32,363 nt of DNA from Terriglobia bacterium (GTDB lineage Bacteria; Acidobacteriota; Terriglobia; UBA7540): the NCBI GenBank assembly GCA_020072905.1, contig JAIQGB010000001.1, positions 1-32,363 of the forward strand, written 5' to 3'. A model generated the notes under the pieces. It was not told where the DNA came from. It worked only from the letters and a program-made list of their open reading frames with translations, and did no database searches. Shown here piece after piece: positions 26,156 through 32,363 of this stretch (position 1 is its first letter; every line of letters begins with the position of its first letter). The translations under genes were made by a program, and so were the position numbers.

Positions 26156-26842
26156 CTAATTTTCGACAGGCAAAAGCTGGCCCTTCTCCAAATGACGGAC
26201 GACGGTCGCGTGGTGCGCGGCGCGAGGATCGTGGGTGACCATAAGGATGGTTTTCTTGAAGTCCCGGTTGAGGCGCGAAAGGATGTCGAGCACCTCGTCG
26301 GCGGAATACGCGTCCAGGTCGCCCGTAGGTTCATCGGCCACGACCAGCGTCGGGTCGGTGACGATGGCGCGCGCGATGGCCACGCGTTGCTCCTGGCCGC
26401 CGGAGAGTTGCCGGGGATAGTGGTCGATGCGGTCGGCGAGGCCGACGAGCTTCAACGCCATCAGCACGTGCTCCTTCCGCTCCGCGGCAGAGAGCTTGGT
26501 GAGCAGCAGTGGCAATTCGACGTTCTCGTAAGCGGTGAGCACGGGGATCAGGTTGAAGGTCTGGAACACGAAGCCGACGTGGACATTGCGCCAGGTGGCC
26601 AGGGCGTCTTCGCTCAGGGTGGCGATGTCCTCGCCCAGTACATGCAGTTCGCCCCCCGTCGGCCGGTCGATCCCAGCGATGATGTTAAGCAGCGTTGTCT
26701 TGCCCGAGCCCGAGGGGCCCATGAGGCAGAGGAATTCGCCCTCCTTCACATCCAGATCAATGCTCTCCAAGGCGGCCACCGAGAAGGAATCACGCTGGAA
26801 GATCTTGGAGAGGTTCTTGATTTCCACTACAGACTTGGCCAT
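26156..26842 (-). CDS. ABC transporter ATPase, LolD/MacB type
   Basis: 228 residues from the ATG at 26842, chosen because GAGGA lies just upstream and MAKSVVEIKNLSKIF is the usual family start. All nucleotide-binding motifs are intact: Walker A GPSGSGKTT (42-50), Q-loop FQTFNLIP, signature LSGGQEQRVAIARA (146-159), Walker B LVVADEP (166-172) and the switch His204 in MVTHD. The ATPase would drive the FtsX-type permeases encoded at 28439-30862 through the cell membrane. It is the last gene of the leftward operon, 133 bases after the adaptor gene, the spacer holding a 9-bp inverted repeat. Confidence 0.95.
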   Translation of the reverse strand: MAKSVVEIKNLSKIFQRDSFSVAALESIDLDVKEGEFLCLMGPSGSGKTTLLNIIAGIDRPTGGELHVLGEDIATLSEDALATWRNVHVGFVFQTFNLIPVLTAYENVELPLLLTKLSAAERKEHVLMALKLVGLADRIDHYPRQLSGGQEQRVAIARAIVTDPTLVVADEPTGDLDAYSADEVLDILSRLNRDFKKTILMVTHDPRAAHHATVVRHLEKGQLLPVEN

Positions 26843-26880
26843 TCGTATCCTCGCAGGTTGAGCGACAGGCAACACTCGAT

Positions 26881-26955
26881 AGTCAAAAGCCAGCCGCCAT
26901 CGGCCTCACGCGAGGCACCCGCATTGGGCGGTTCTTGGACTGTGGACTTTTGACT
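26881..26955. repeat. Inverted repeat with word-like flanks in the adaptor-ATPase spacer
   Basis: AGTCAAAAG (26881-26889) and CTTTTGACT (26947-26955) are perfect 9-base inverted arms. The right arm continues into GTCAACTGTTAACTG, made of overlapping GTCAACTG/GTTAACTG words. The structure lies inside an operon, so a hairpin could affect mRNA stability between the two genes. Confidence 0.7.
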
Positions 26956-26975
26956 GTCAACTGTTAACTGTTTTC

Positions 26976-28355
26976 CTATGCTCCTCGTTTCACACGCACA
27001 CGCTGGCCGGAGGTCAGCCCCTCGAGCCCGCGCACTACGATCTTGTCATTCGGTCCCAGACCACTCGCCACCTCCAGCCGCTCGCCCAGGTCGCGGCCCA
27101 CTTCGACTTCCCGGAGCTTGACGTGCGAGCCATCCAGGACGAAGACCGCGGACTTGCCCTCGTTCTGCACCATGGCCGCGCGGGGAATGGAGAGCATTTC
27201 CCGCGGCGCACTGCTCACTTCGCCTTTCGATGGCGGCGCCAGGAAAGAAACGTGCGCGTTCATCTCCGGGCGGAGGTACTCGTCCGGCTTCAGGACCTTC
27301 ACTTTGACCTGGATGGTGGCTTTCTGGCGATTGGCCTCGGGCGCGATTTCGTCGACGACGCCCTTGTAGGTGCGGTCAGGGTAGGCATCCGCGGTGACGA
27401 CGCAGTCCTGGTGTGGCGAAATCCTCGGAAAATCGTTTTGATTGATGTCGAGCTCCACCTGCATGTCGTTCAGGTCGGCGAGCGAGCAGACCGAAGCCTT
27501 CACGCCGCCCGTCCCGCCGAAGTTCATGGTGGAGACCATCTCACCCTTCTCGATCAGGCGTTCGAGGACGGTGCCGGAGACCGGGGCGCGGATGAGCGTT
27601 GAGTCGAGCATGGTCTGCGCGTAGTCCACAACGGCCTGCGCCTGAGCGGCCTGTGCGCGCGCGTAGTCGATCTGTTCCCGGCGCGGCCCGATCTTGACCA
27701 AGTCGTGATGCTTCCGGCTGTCCTCGAGCTGGGCCTTGGTGACGTTGTACTGCGTCCGAGCGTTATCGAGCTGCTGCTGGGAAGCGACCGCCTGCTTGGC
27801 CAGGTCCTCGACGCGCTTGAGATTCACCTCGGCATTCTGAAAATTGGCCTGAGCCTCTTCCATCTGGGCACGCGCTTGGTCGATTTCCTGCGGCCGTGAG
27901 CCCGTTTCGAGTTCTTGCAGCCGCGCTCGGGTCACGGCGAGATTGGCTTTTGCCTGCTCGACCTGCGCGCGATACTCGTTGTCTTCGAGGCGCACCAGCA
28001 CTTGGCCTTCCTTCACCTGGTCGCCCTTCTCAATGCCCACCCAAGCGACTTTGCCGACCACCTTGGAGCTGACCTGGATGGTGTGGTGGGCCACAATGTA
28101 GCCGCCGGCGGTGAGGACCACCGTGCCCCCCGTTGACGACCCACGCTCGAGCGTCACGCGCTGGACTTCGACCTCCGGCGCCTGGGCGAAGATGCCGGAA
28201 ACCGCCAGGCCGACCACGAGGACAAAGACAATCCCCACACCCACATAGAGGAGCGGTCCCCACGGGACCTTGCTTTTGGGCTCGAGCGATTCCTTGCGCG
28301 AGCGGTCGATTTGCAGAACGCTCAGATCCTGCTGCCGGCTATCGGTTGGAGCCAT
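26976..28355 (-). CDS. Periplasmic adaptor (HlyD/MacA-type membrane fusion protein) of the ABC exporter
   Basis: 459 residues from the ATG at 28355, with AGGAAG eight bases upstream. A short cytoplasmic head is followed by one membrane anchor (about 33-57, LLYVGVGIVFVLVVGLAVSG). A split lipoyl/barrel-sandwich domain (VSSKVVGKVAWVGIEKGDQV and RAPVSGTVLERLIEKGEMVS) brackets a long alpha-helical hairpin (about 115-230) rich in Gln, Ala and Glu. Then come a beta-barrel and a membrane-proximal domain. This is the standard layout of adaptors that link inner-membrane transporters to a TolC-like outer channel, which is not encoded here. The gene lies between permease and ATPase genes of the same operon. 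A hairpin (28374-28399) precedes its ribosome site. The exported substrate cannot be deduced. Confidence 0.94.
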   Translation of the reverse strand: MAPTDSRQQDLSVLQIDRSRKESLEPKSKVPWGPLLYVGVGIVFVLVVGLAVSGIFAQAPEVEVQRVTLERGSSTGGTVVLTAGGYIVAHHTIQVSSKVVGKVAWVGIEKGDQVKEGQVLVRLEDNEYRAQVEQAKANLAVTRARLQELETGSRPQEIDQARAQMEEAQANFQNAEVNLKRVEDLAKQAVASQQQLDNARTQYNVTKAQLEDSRKHHDLVKIGPRREQIDYARAQAAQAQAVVDYAQTMLDSTLIRAPVSGTVLERLIEKGEMVSTMNFGGTGGVKASVCSLADLNDMQVELDINQNDFPRISPHQDCVVTADAYPDRTYKGVVDEIAPEANRQKATIQVKVKVLKPDEYLRPEMNAHVSFLAPPSKGEVSSAPREMLSIPRAAMVQNEGKSAVFVLDGSHVKLREVEVGRDLGERLEVASGLGPNDKIVVRGLEGLTSGQRVRVKRGA

Positions 28356-28373
28356 TACCACTTCTTCCTTTCA

Positions 28374-28399
28374 ACGTTGCCTTTCGGCCACGGCAACGT
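28374..28399 (-). other. Intercistronic hairpin upstream of the adaptor gene
   Basis: ACGTTGCC and GGCAACGT form a perfect 8-bp stem around a 10-base loop in the 83-base gap between permease and adaptor genes. It ends about eight bases before the AGGAAG ribosome site. No T run follows, so it is more likely an mRNA processing or stability element than a terminator. Confidence 0.55.
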
Positions 28400-28438
28400 C
28401 TTGCCTGGAGCCAATGCTGATCTTCATCCCCTCCATGC

Positions 28439-29602
28439 TCACGTGGAGCGCAACGCCGTCACGATGTTCTCGTGGGCCGCGCGCCAGGCGGGGAAGAGCC
28501 CGCCAATGAATCCCATGAGCACGGCAAAGATCATGCCGGCCAGCATCAGCCCCGGCGTAATCTGGAAGCTGAAGGCCAGCTCGCTGAAGGTCATGAAGTT
28601 CGTGGTGCCGGTCGTCACACCGTTGATGGGCAGGGCCAGGAGGCAGCCCATAAACCCGCCGAGCGCCGCGATCAGGACGGATTCGATGATAAACGAGAGC
28701 AGGATACTGCCGCGTGAGAAGCCCACCACCCGCAACGCCCCGATTTCCTTGGTGCGGCGCGCTACGGCCGCGTACATAGTGTTCATGGCGGCGAAGGAAG
28801 CGCCCACTGCCATCAACGCCGCGATGAAAATCCCCAGGAACTTGATGGGGGCCGCGGTGCGCGTCTGCCGCTCGTAGTACTCCTGTTCAGTATCGGCTTT
28901 GAGATGCAGACGGCGGTCGTCCGCAACAGCCTTCTTGAGCCGCTGAACGGCGCCCGCGTCCGTGGCGCGCACGAGGACGCTCGAGTAAGCGTCGCGGTCG
29001 AAATCCGGCGCGAGGTCGTCGGCGTTCGTCCAAATCTCCGAGGCAAAGGCAGTGTTGCCGGCGTCGAAGATACCGACCACTGTCCAGTAGCCTTTGGCGA
29101 ATTTCAGGCGGTCGCCGAGGCCGCAGTTCTGGAAGCGCTCGGCGATGCGCTTGCTGACGATCACCTCGCGCAGGCCGGAGCGGTACTCCCGGCCTTCGAC
29201 CAGCTTGAACTCCTTGCGCATGGCGAAGCCTTCGGGGCCTAGGCCCCGGATCGTCACGTTCGACCCTTGCACCTGACCGCGCCGGGGCAGGTTGATGAGC
29301 ACGACGAGCTCGGGGGAGACGACCGGCTCGCCCTTCTCGTTCTTGGCGATGCCTTCCAGATACTTGATGGTTTGCAGGGCGTCACGCTGGACGGAGCTCT
29401 GCGTCTCCGACTGCGACCCGTCGCGCATCACAATCAGGTTCAAGGGGTGGCCTGTGGCAGTGAGCGATGTCTGCAGCCCTTGGGCCAGCGCCATCAAGAC
29501 GACGAACACGGTGACGGTGAGTGTAATGCTGGAGGCCGTCATGGCCGTCGTCGTGCGGCGGACGGCCAGGTTGCGCAAGTTGTATTTAAGCGGAATGGCC
29601 AT
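28439..29602 (-). CDS. ABC transporter permease, FtsX/MacB type
   Basis: 387 residues. An N-terminal membrane helix (about 20-44, after YNLRNLAVRRTTTAMTA) is followed by a periplasmic domain of about 200 residues (MacB_PCD-like; REVIVSKRIAERFQNCGLGD). Three C-terminal membrane helices form the FtsX domain, with the conserved coupling segment ARRTKEIGALRVVGFSRGSI and the closing PAWRAAHENIVTALRS. It lies second in the operon, 126 bases after the other permease, and has no clear ribosome site; word-like repeats occupy that spacer. It probably pairs with 29729-30862 as a heterodimer, with one ATPase and one adaptor in a tripartite exporter. Confidence 0.94.
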   Translation of the reverse strand: MAIPLKYNLRNLAVRRTTTAMTASSITLTVTVFVVLMALAQGLQTSLTATGHPLNLIVMRDGSQSETQSSVQRDALQTIKYLEGIAKNEKGEPVVSPELVVLINLPRRGQVQGSNVTIRGLGPEGFAMRKEFKLVEGREYRSGLREVIVSKRIAERFQNCGLGDRLKFAKGYWTVVGIFDAGNTAFASEIWTNADDLAPDFDRDAYSSVLVRATDAGAVQRLKKAVADDRRLHLKADTEQEYYERQTRTAAPIKFLGIFIAALMAVGASFAAMNTMYAAVARRTKEIGALRVVGFSRGSILLSFIIESVLIAALGGFMGCLLALPINGVTTGTTNFMTFSELAFSFQITPGLMLAGMIFAVLMGFIGGLFPAWRAAHENIVTALRST

Positions 29603-29609
29603 AGCTTAT

Positions 29610-29716
29610 TGACTCATTGGATCATGGGGTCATTGAATCATTCAGGTCGTCGATGGTTTTCCGAGTATCGAGGCCGTTCAGCCCTTGAATGGATCAATGG
29701 ATCAGTGACTCAATGA
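29610..29716. repeat. Imperfect long inverted repeat made of TCAATGR-type words between two permease genes
   Basis: Arms at about 29610-29646 and 29685-29716 are each built from repeated CATTGAATC/GATCAATGG/GTCATTG words. The reverse complement of the left arm matches the right arm at about 24 of 36 positions. The arms enclose about 40 ordinary bases. No coding capacity is visible. Confidence 0.7.
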
Positions 29717-29728
29717 AACAATCCCCTT

Positions 29729-30862
29729 TCATCCCGTGTGCCGCAGTGCCACGGCGATATTCGTCCGCGCGGCGCGATACGCGGGCCAAGTGGCGGCCAG
29801 CAGCGCAACACTCAGCGCGATGCCGAAGCAGAGGGCCAACGTCTCCGGGCGCAGTCGCAGGTCCGCGAAGGCGAACTGGCCAATCTGCGTAAGCCTCAAC
29901 GAGTCGTAAAGCAGTTTCGCGCCACCTATCCCCAACAGCGCCCCAGCCAGGGTCAGAAGCAAGGATTCTCCCACGAAGAGGCGCAGAATGTGCGCCGGGC
30001 GGAACCCCAGACTCCGCATGATGGCGGCTTCGGAGATCCGCTCGCGCACGGACATCGCCATGGTGTTGGCGACAATGAGCAGGATCGCGAAGGTCACCGC
30101 CGACCCGATCAGCAGGATGATGCCCCGCACGTTCCCCAGCATGGCAATGAAATTGAGCATAAAGGCGCTGAGCGACTCGGTCTTGGTTTCGTTGGGCGTG
30201 TTGCGGAACATCGCGTCGATCGCCTCGCCGACGCGCGAAGCCATCTCGGGCTTCTCCAGGCGGATCCAGTAGAGTCCCACAACATTCATGCGGCCGATGG
30301 CTTCGTTGAGATATTCCCAATGAAACCAGAGTTGGTCGTCCGGTCCGCCACTGAAAATTCCTCGCAGGGTGAGTTCGGGGTTGAACCCCCAGAGGCTGCC
30401 GAGCAACGTGATCTTGTCGCCCACTTTCCAGCCGAACTTCTCCGCCAAGCGCCGGCCAGCTACCGCCGCTGTGCGCTCGCGCTGGAAGGCTTCGAGCTGG
30501 TCGGGGGGAATGGTTGAAGCGAACTGCACCTTAAAGACATTTTCTGGATCCACAGCTAAATTGGCGAACATATTCGCCGGGTCCTTCCAATAACCGCCGA
30601 ACCAGCTCAGGGAGGCGCAGGCCGCCACGCCCGGCACTTCCCGAATCCTCGCTCCATAGCTCGCGGGCATTGGAAAAACAATGCCCGTGGCGCGGCGTAC
30701 CATCATGATGGGAATGCTGTCCGCGTTCTCGAGGGGCTTGCCGAGCGCCGTGTACACCATAGCGAGCGAGGAAAGCAGGAAGAGCGAAACCGCCACGCTT
30801 GTCCCGGTCAGGAACGAACGCCGCTTGTTGCGCAACAGGTTTTTCAGGACCAGCCGCCACAT
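29729..30862 (-). CDS. ABC transporter permease, FtsX/MacB type (first gene of operon)
   Basis: 377 residues with AAAGGT about ten bases before the ATG. The layout mirrors the other permease: N-terminal helix (LTGTSVAVSLFLLSSLAMVY, about 19-38), a periplasmic domain with the segment VAGRRLAEKFGWKVGDKITL, and three C-terminal helices. Between the first and second of these is the ATPase-coupling sequence VRERISEAAIMRSLGFRPAHIL, and the protein ends PAYRAARTNIAVALRHTG. Sequence identity with the neighbour is low, so this is an old duplication. It heads the operon permease-permease-adaptor-ATPase, which would export a lipid, peptide or drug-like molecule. Confidence 0.94.
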   Translation of the reverse strand: MWRLVLKNLLRNKRRSFLTGTSVAVSLFLLSSLAMVYTALGKPLENADSIPIMMVRRATGIVFPMPASYGARIREVPGVAACASLSWFGGYWKDPANMFANLAVDPENVFKVQFASTIPPDQLEAFQRERTAAVAGRRLAEKFGWKVGDKITLLGSLWGFNPELTLRGIFSGGPDDQLWFHWEYLNEAIGRMNVVGLYWIRLEKPEMASRVGEAIDAMFRNTPNETKTESLSAFMLNFIAMLGNVRGIILLIGSAVTFAILLIVANTMAMSVRERISEAAIMRSLGFRPAHILRLFVGESLLLTLAGALLGIGGAKLLYDSLRLTQIGQFAFADLRLRPETLALCFGIALSVALLAATWPAYRAARTNIAVALRHTG

Positions 30863-31074
30863 CTTCGATTTACCTTTCCGGCGATCCGCTCGGCTTCGAC
30901 AATCTTAACACGGGACGCGCCGCCGCCGGCGTAACCGGATGGCCTGTCAACCGGGCAAGGAAAGCGGCCAAAATGTCACCCTTAGAAGACGTTTGGCTGG
31001 CCGCTTCACACACGAGGTCATACGCGATGATGGGTGTCCAAGTTCCCAGGGGGCGCGGGGCGGGAATTGCTTTT

Positions 31075-31102
31075 GTAGGGGCAATTCATGAATTGCCCCT
31101 AC
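31075..31102. repeat. Perfect 28-bp palindrome
   Basis: Two 14-base arms meet with no loop; the left arm is GTAGGGGCAATTCA and the right its exact reverse complement. Similar GTAGGGGCAATTC palindromes are, to my knowledge, recurrent intergenic elements in several phyla. Confidence 0.9.
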
Positions 31103-31111
31103 GACACAGGA

Positions 31112-31151
31112 CGCCGGTCCCTTCCTGCGTCAGGGCAGGCACCGACCGGCG
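31112..31151. repeat. Nested hairpin
   Basis: CGCCGGTC (31112-31119) pairs with GACCGGCG (31144-31151). Inside, CCTGC (31124-31128) pairs with GCAGG (31135-31139). The nested perfect stems resemble REP-type intergenic elements. Confidence 0.85.
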
Positions 31152-31163
31152 CTACGGCCCGAG

Positions 31164-31224
31164 GTAGAGACGGCCCGGTGGGCCGTCTCATCCAGGGGGA
31201 GACGCCTCACCGAGGCGTCTCTAC
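31164..31224. repeat. Double hairpin unit with complementary outer ends
   Basis: Two perfect 10-bp stems with 3-base loops lie side by side: GAGACGGCCC/GGGCCGTCTC (31167-31189) and GAGACGCCTC/GAGGCGTCTC (31199-31221). The outer ends GTAGAGACG (31164-31172) and CGTCTCTAC (31216-31224) are also complementary, so the unit can fold as two hairpins or one closed cruciform. This is REP/BIME-like architecture. Confidence 0.88.
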
Positions 31225-31255
31225 ATCGCCCCCTTTGTGTTATGCTTTCGCCGAC

Positions 31256-31498
31256 ATGGACTGGAAAAATAAACTCTACTTCGGCGACAACCTGAAAATT
31301 CTCCGCGAGTATGTCCCCGAAGCGAGCGTGGACCTGATCTACCTCGACCCGCCGTTCAACTCCAGCGCCACCTACAACGTGCTCTTTAAGGAAAAGAGCG
31401 GCGAAGAATCCGCCGCGCAGATCACGGCTTTCGAGGACCCTTACCGAGGAGAGTCTCACTCGGAGTTCAATGAAATCGTGATAACATCGGTCCACTGA
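31256..31498 (+). pseudogene. 5' remnant of a beta-class DNA methyltransferase gene
   Basis: 80 residues from the ATG at 31256. MDWKNKLYFGDNLKILREYV followed by DLIYLDPPFNS (DPPF at 31-34, motif IV) and VLFKEKSGEESAAQITAFED is a near-perfect match to the start of site-specific DNA methyltransferases, which normally run to about 400 residues or more. After AFED the sequence turns into an unrelated short tail (PYRGESHSEFNEIVITSVH) and stops. Target recognition and the SAM-binding motif I (FxGxG) are missing, so it cannot methylate DNA alone. An internal deletion is the simplest explanation. The ATG lacks a ribosome site, and the reading frame is immediately preceded by palindromic repeats. Confidence 0.85.
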
Positions 31499-31513
31499 AC
31501 CGTGAGGCAAGAA

Positions 31514-32128
31514 GTGGCACGATACAGTTTATATTTCGGCGACTGCCTCTCGTGGATGGAGAAGACAGAAGAACAGTCCATCCACTCTATCGTTACCGAC
31601 CCCCCTTACGGCCTGAAAGAATACACCTCTGTGGAGAAGGAAAAGCTTCGCAACGGCCATGGCGGAGTGTGGAGAATTCCGCCGTCGTTTGACGGCTGCA
31701 AGCGGCGGCCTCTGCCCCGTTTTACCGTCCTCACCGATAGAGATCGTGAGAAGCTCCGCAGCTTTTTCTCGCAATTCGCCCGCCGCGCGATTCGTGTGTT
31801 GGTTCCGGGCGGCCATTTGTTTATAGCCACAAATCCCTTGCTCTCACACCTCGTCTACCTGCCGCTCATGGAGGCCGGGTTCGAAAAGCGCGGCGAAATC
31901 ATCAGGCTGGTAAAAACGCTGCGAGGCGGCGACCGTCCCAAGAACGCCCACGGAGAGTTTGCCCACGTCACGGTGATGCCACGGTCGGACTGGGAGCCGT
32001 GGGGGGTGTTCCGCAAACCTTGCGAAGGCCGCGTTCAAGACAATCTGCGCAAATGGAAGGTGTCTGCGGACGTCGTTGCGGGCTACATGGGCGGCAACGC
32101 CGCGCGCTATTTCAGCCCGGCGGCGTAA
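31514..32128 (+). pseudogene. Truncated second beta-class DNA methyltransferase (N6-adenine/N4-cytosine type)
   Basis: 204 residues from the GTG at 31514 (GAGG six bases upstream; another GTG at 31502 is possible). YSLYFGDCLSWM, IHSIVTDPPYGL (motif IV DPPY at 29-32), GGVWRIPPSFDG and EPWGVFRKPCEGRVQDNLRKWK follow the family closely. The homologous proteins continue with a HPSLKPQ segment and motif I (DPFxGSGS). Here the frame switches after KWK to SADVVAGYMGGNAARYFSPAA and ends, so the SAM pocket is absent. The tail resembles the closing GNAxRxF segment of amidohydrolases, suggesting deletion-made fusion to another gene's end; that is a guess. Together with the preceding remnant it represents a decayed methylation cassette. 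Confidence 0.8.
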
Positions 32129-32149
32129 GCTAGCTGCTGGGAGGGGCAT

Positions 32150-32194
32150 GCGGCCAGGATGGCCGCGCTCCAGGAGCGCAGGCTTCCAGCCTGC
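32150..32194. repeat. Triple overlapping hairpin (REP-like element)
   Basis: Three perfect 7-bp stems follow each other with shared edge bases: GCGGCCA/TGGCCGC (32150-32166), GCGCTCC/GGAGCGC (32165-32179) and GCAGGCT/AGCCTGC (32178-32194), with loops of 3, 1 and 3 bases. It lies between the methyltransferase remnant and the convergent Cys-rich gene. Such CAGGCTGGAAGCCTG-like elements are common in Acidobacteriota to my knowledge. Confidence 0.88.
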
Positions 32195-32202
32195 ATCGTG
32201 CG

Positions 32203-32363
32203 TCAGGACCCGCCGTCGTCAGCCGGTGGCGTCGGCTCGAGCATGCGACACACCCCCGAAGCGCATTGGCCCGTTTGGGCGGCGACGGTGCACGGGATCC
32301 CGTCGGGTGCCGGCTCGCTTTCACATCCGCTGGTGCCGTGGAAGTCGTAGGTGCAGATGTTGC
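32203..32363 (-). CDS. C-terminus of a Cys-rich protein, start beyond window
   Basis: The minus strand is open from the right edge to a TGA at 32203-32205, giving 52 residues. Five Cys are spaced in a pattern typical of small disulfide-rich extracellular modules: NICTYDFHGTSGCESEP, then DGIPCTVAAQTGQCASGVCR. The DGxPC...GQCxxGxC pattern recurs in secreted Myxococcota and Acidobacteriota proteins. A Pro/Asp/Gly-rich tail ends the protein. It converges with the methyltransferase remnant. Identity cannot be set from the fragment. Confidence 0.65.
   Translation of the reverse strand, partial: NICTYDFHGTSGCESEPAPDGIPCTVAAQTGQCASGVCRMLEPTPPADDGGS

Larger units (their letters stand above)
30863..31255. 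other. Gene-less region with a cluster of palindromes upstream of methyltransferase remnants
   Basis: The left 200 bases hold only the leader of the ABC operon and no supported gene. The right part (31075-31224) is almost entirely built from four palindromic elements, given separately. Open frames crossing it are composed of repeat sequence and are not genes. Confidence 0.65.

Noticed and set aside
31088..31255. N-terminal extension of the first methyltransferase remnant
   Set aside because: The extension would be translated from palindromic repeat DNA; the family start MDWKNKLYFGDN at 31256 is clear.

Overview
The window looks like chromosomal DNA of an Acidobacteriota (Solibacter/Bryobacter or Koribacter-type) soil bacterium. 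The reasons are a very large Oar-type TonB-dependent receptor with an N-terminal carboxypeptidase-regulatory domain, a signal-peptide-bearing TPR giant downstream of it, several Tat-exported metabolic enzymes, a PilZ-like/coiled-coil protein, and long gene-less spacers rich in palindromes. This assignment comes from gene content and family resemblance; no database search was run.

Left part (1-20488): a carbohydrate-scavenging locus. A GH3 enzyme (cut by the left edge) and a Tat-exported GH9 cellulase-type enzyme run leftwards. A CE4 polysaccharide deacetylase and a Tat-exported DegT/DnrJ/EryC1/StrS PLP enzyme run rightwards. A leftward trio follows: a cytoplasmic DegT-family enzyme, a secreted GH30 hydrolase and an ACS-type MFS sugar-acid transporter. 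Facing this trio across about 1 kb of regulatory DNA is the TonB-dependent receptor, followed by the 905-residue TPR protein. Read together: exported hydrolases and a deacetylase cut a plant or microbial glycan, the receptor takes up fragments, and the MFS carrier imports monomers. Two aminotransferase-fold enzymes, one outside and one inside, are the unexpected part and suggest an amino- or keto-sugar-specific step.

Middle (20550-23709): a DDE integrase/transposase gene, a gene-less stretch, tRNA-Ser(CGA) with encoded CCA, tadA (tRNA adenosine deaminase), and a Tat-exported xylose-isomerase-like TIM-barrel protein.

Right part (23915-30862): a leftward block. Two FtsX/MacB-type permeases, a HlyD/MacA-type adaptor and a LolD/MacB-type ATPase form one tripartite ABC export operon. 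The PilZ-like coiled-coil protein beyond it has its own promoter, whose geometry predicts a nearly leaderless mRNA. The spacers here are filled with short word-like repeats and inverted repeats.

Right edge (30863-32363): nested palindromes surround two truncated DNA methyltransferase genes that both lack the SAM-binding motif I, followed by the C-terminus of a Cys-rich protein entering from the right. This looks like a decayed restriction-modification island bounded by REP-like elements.
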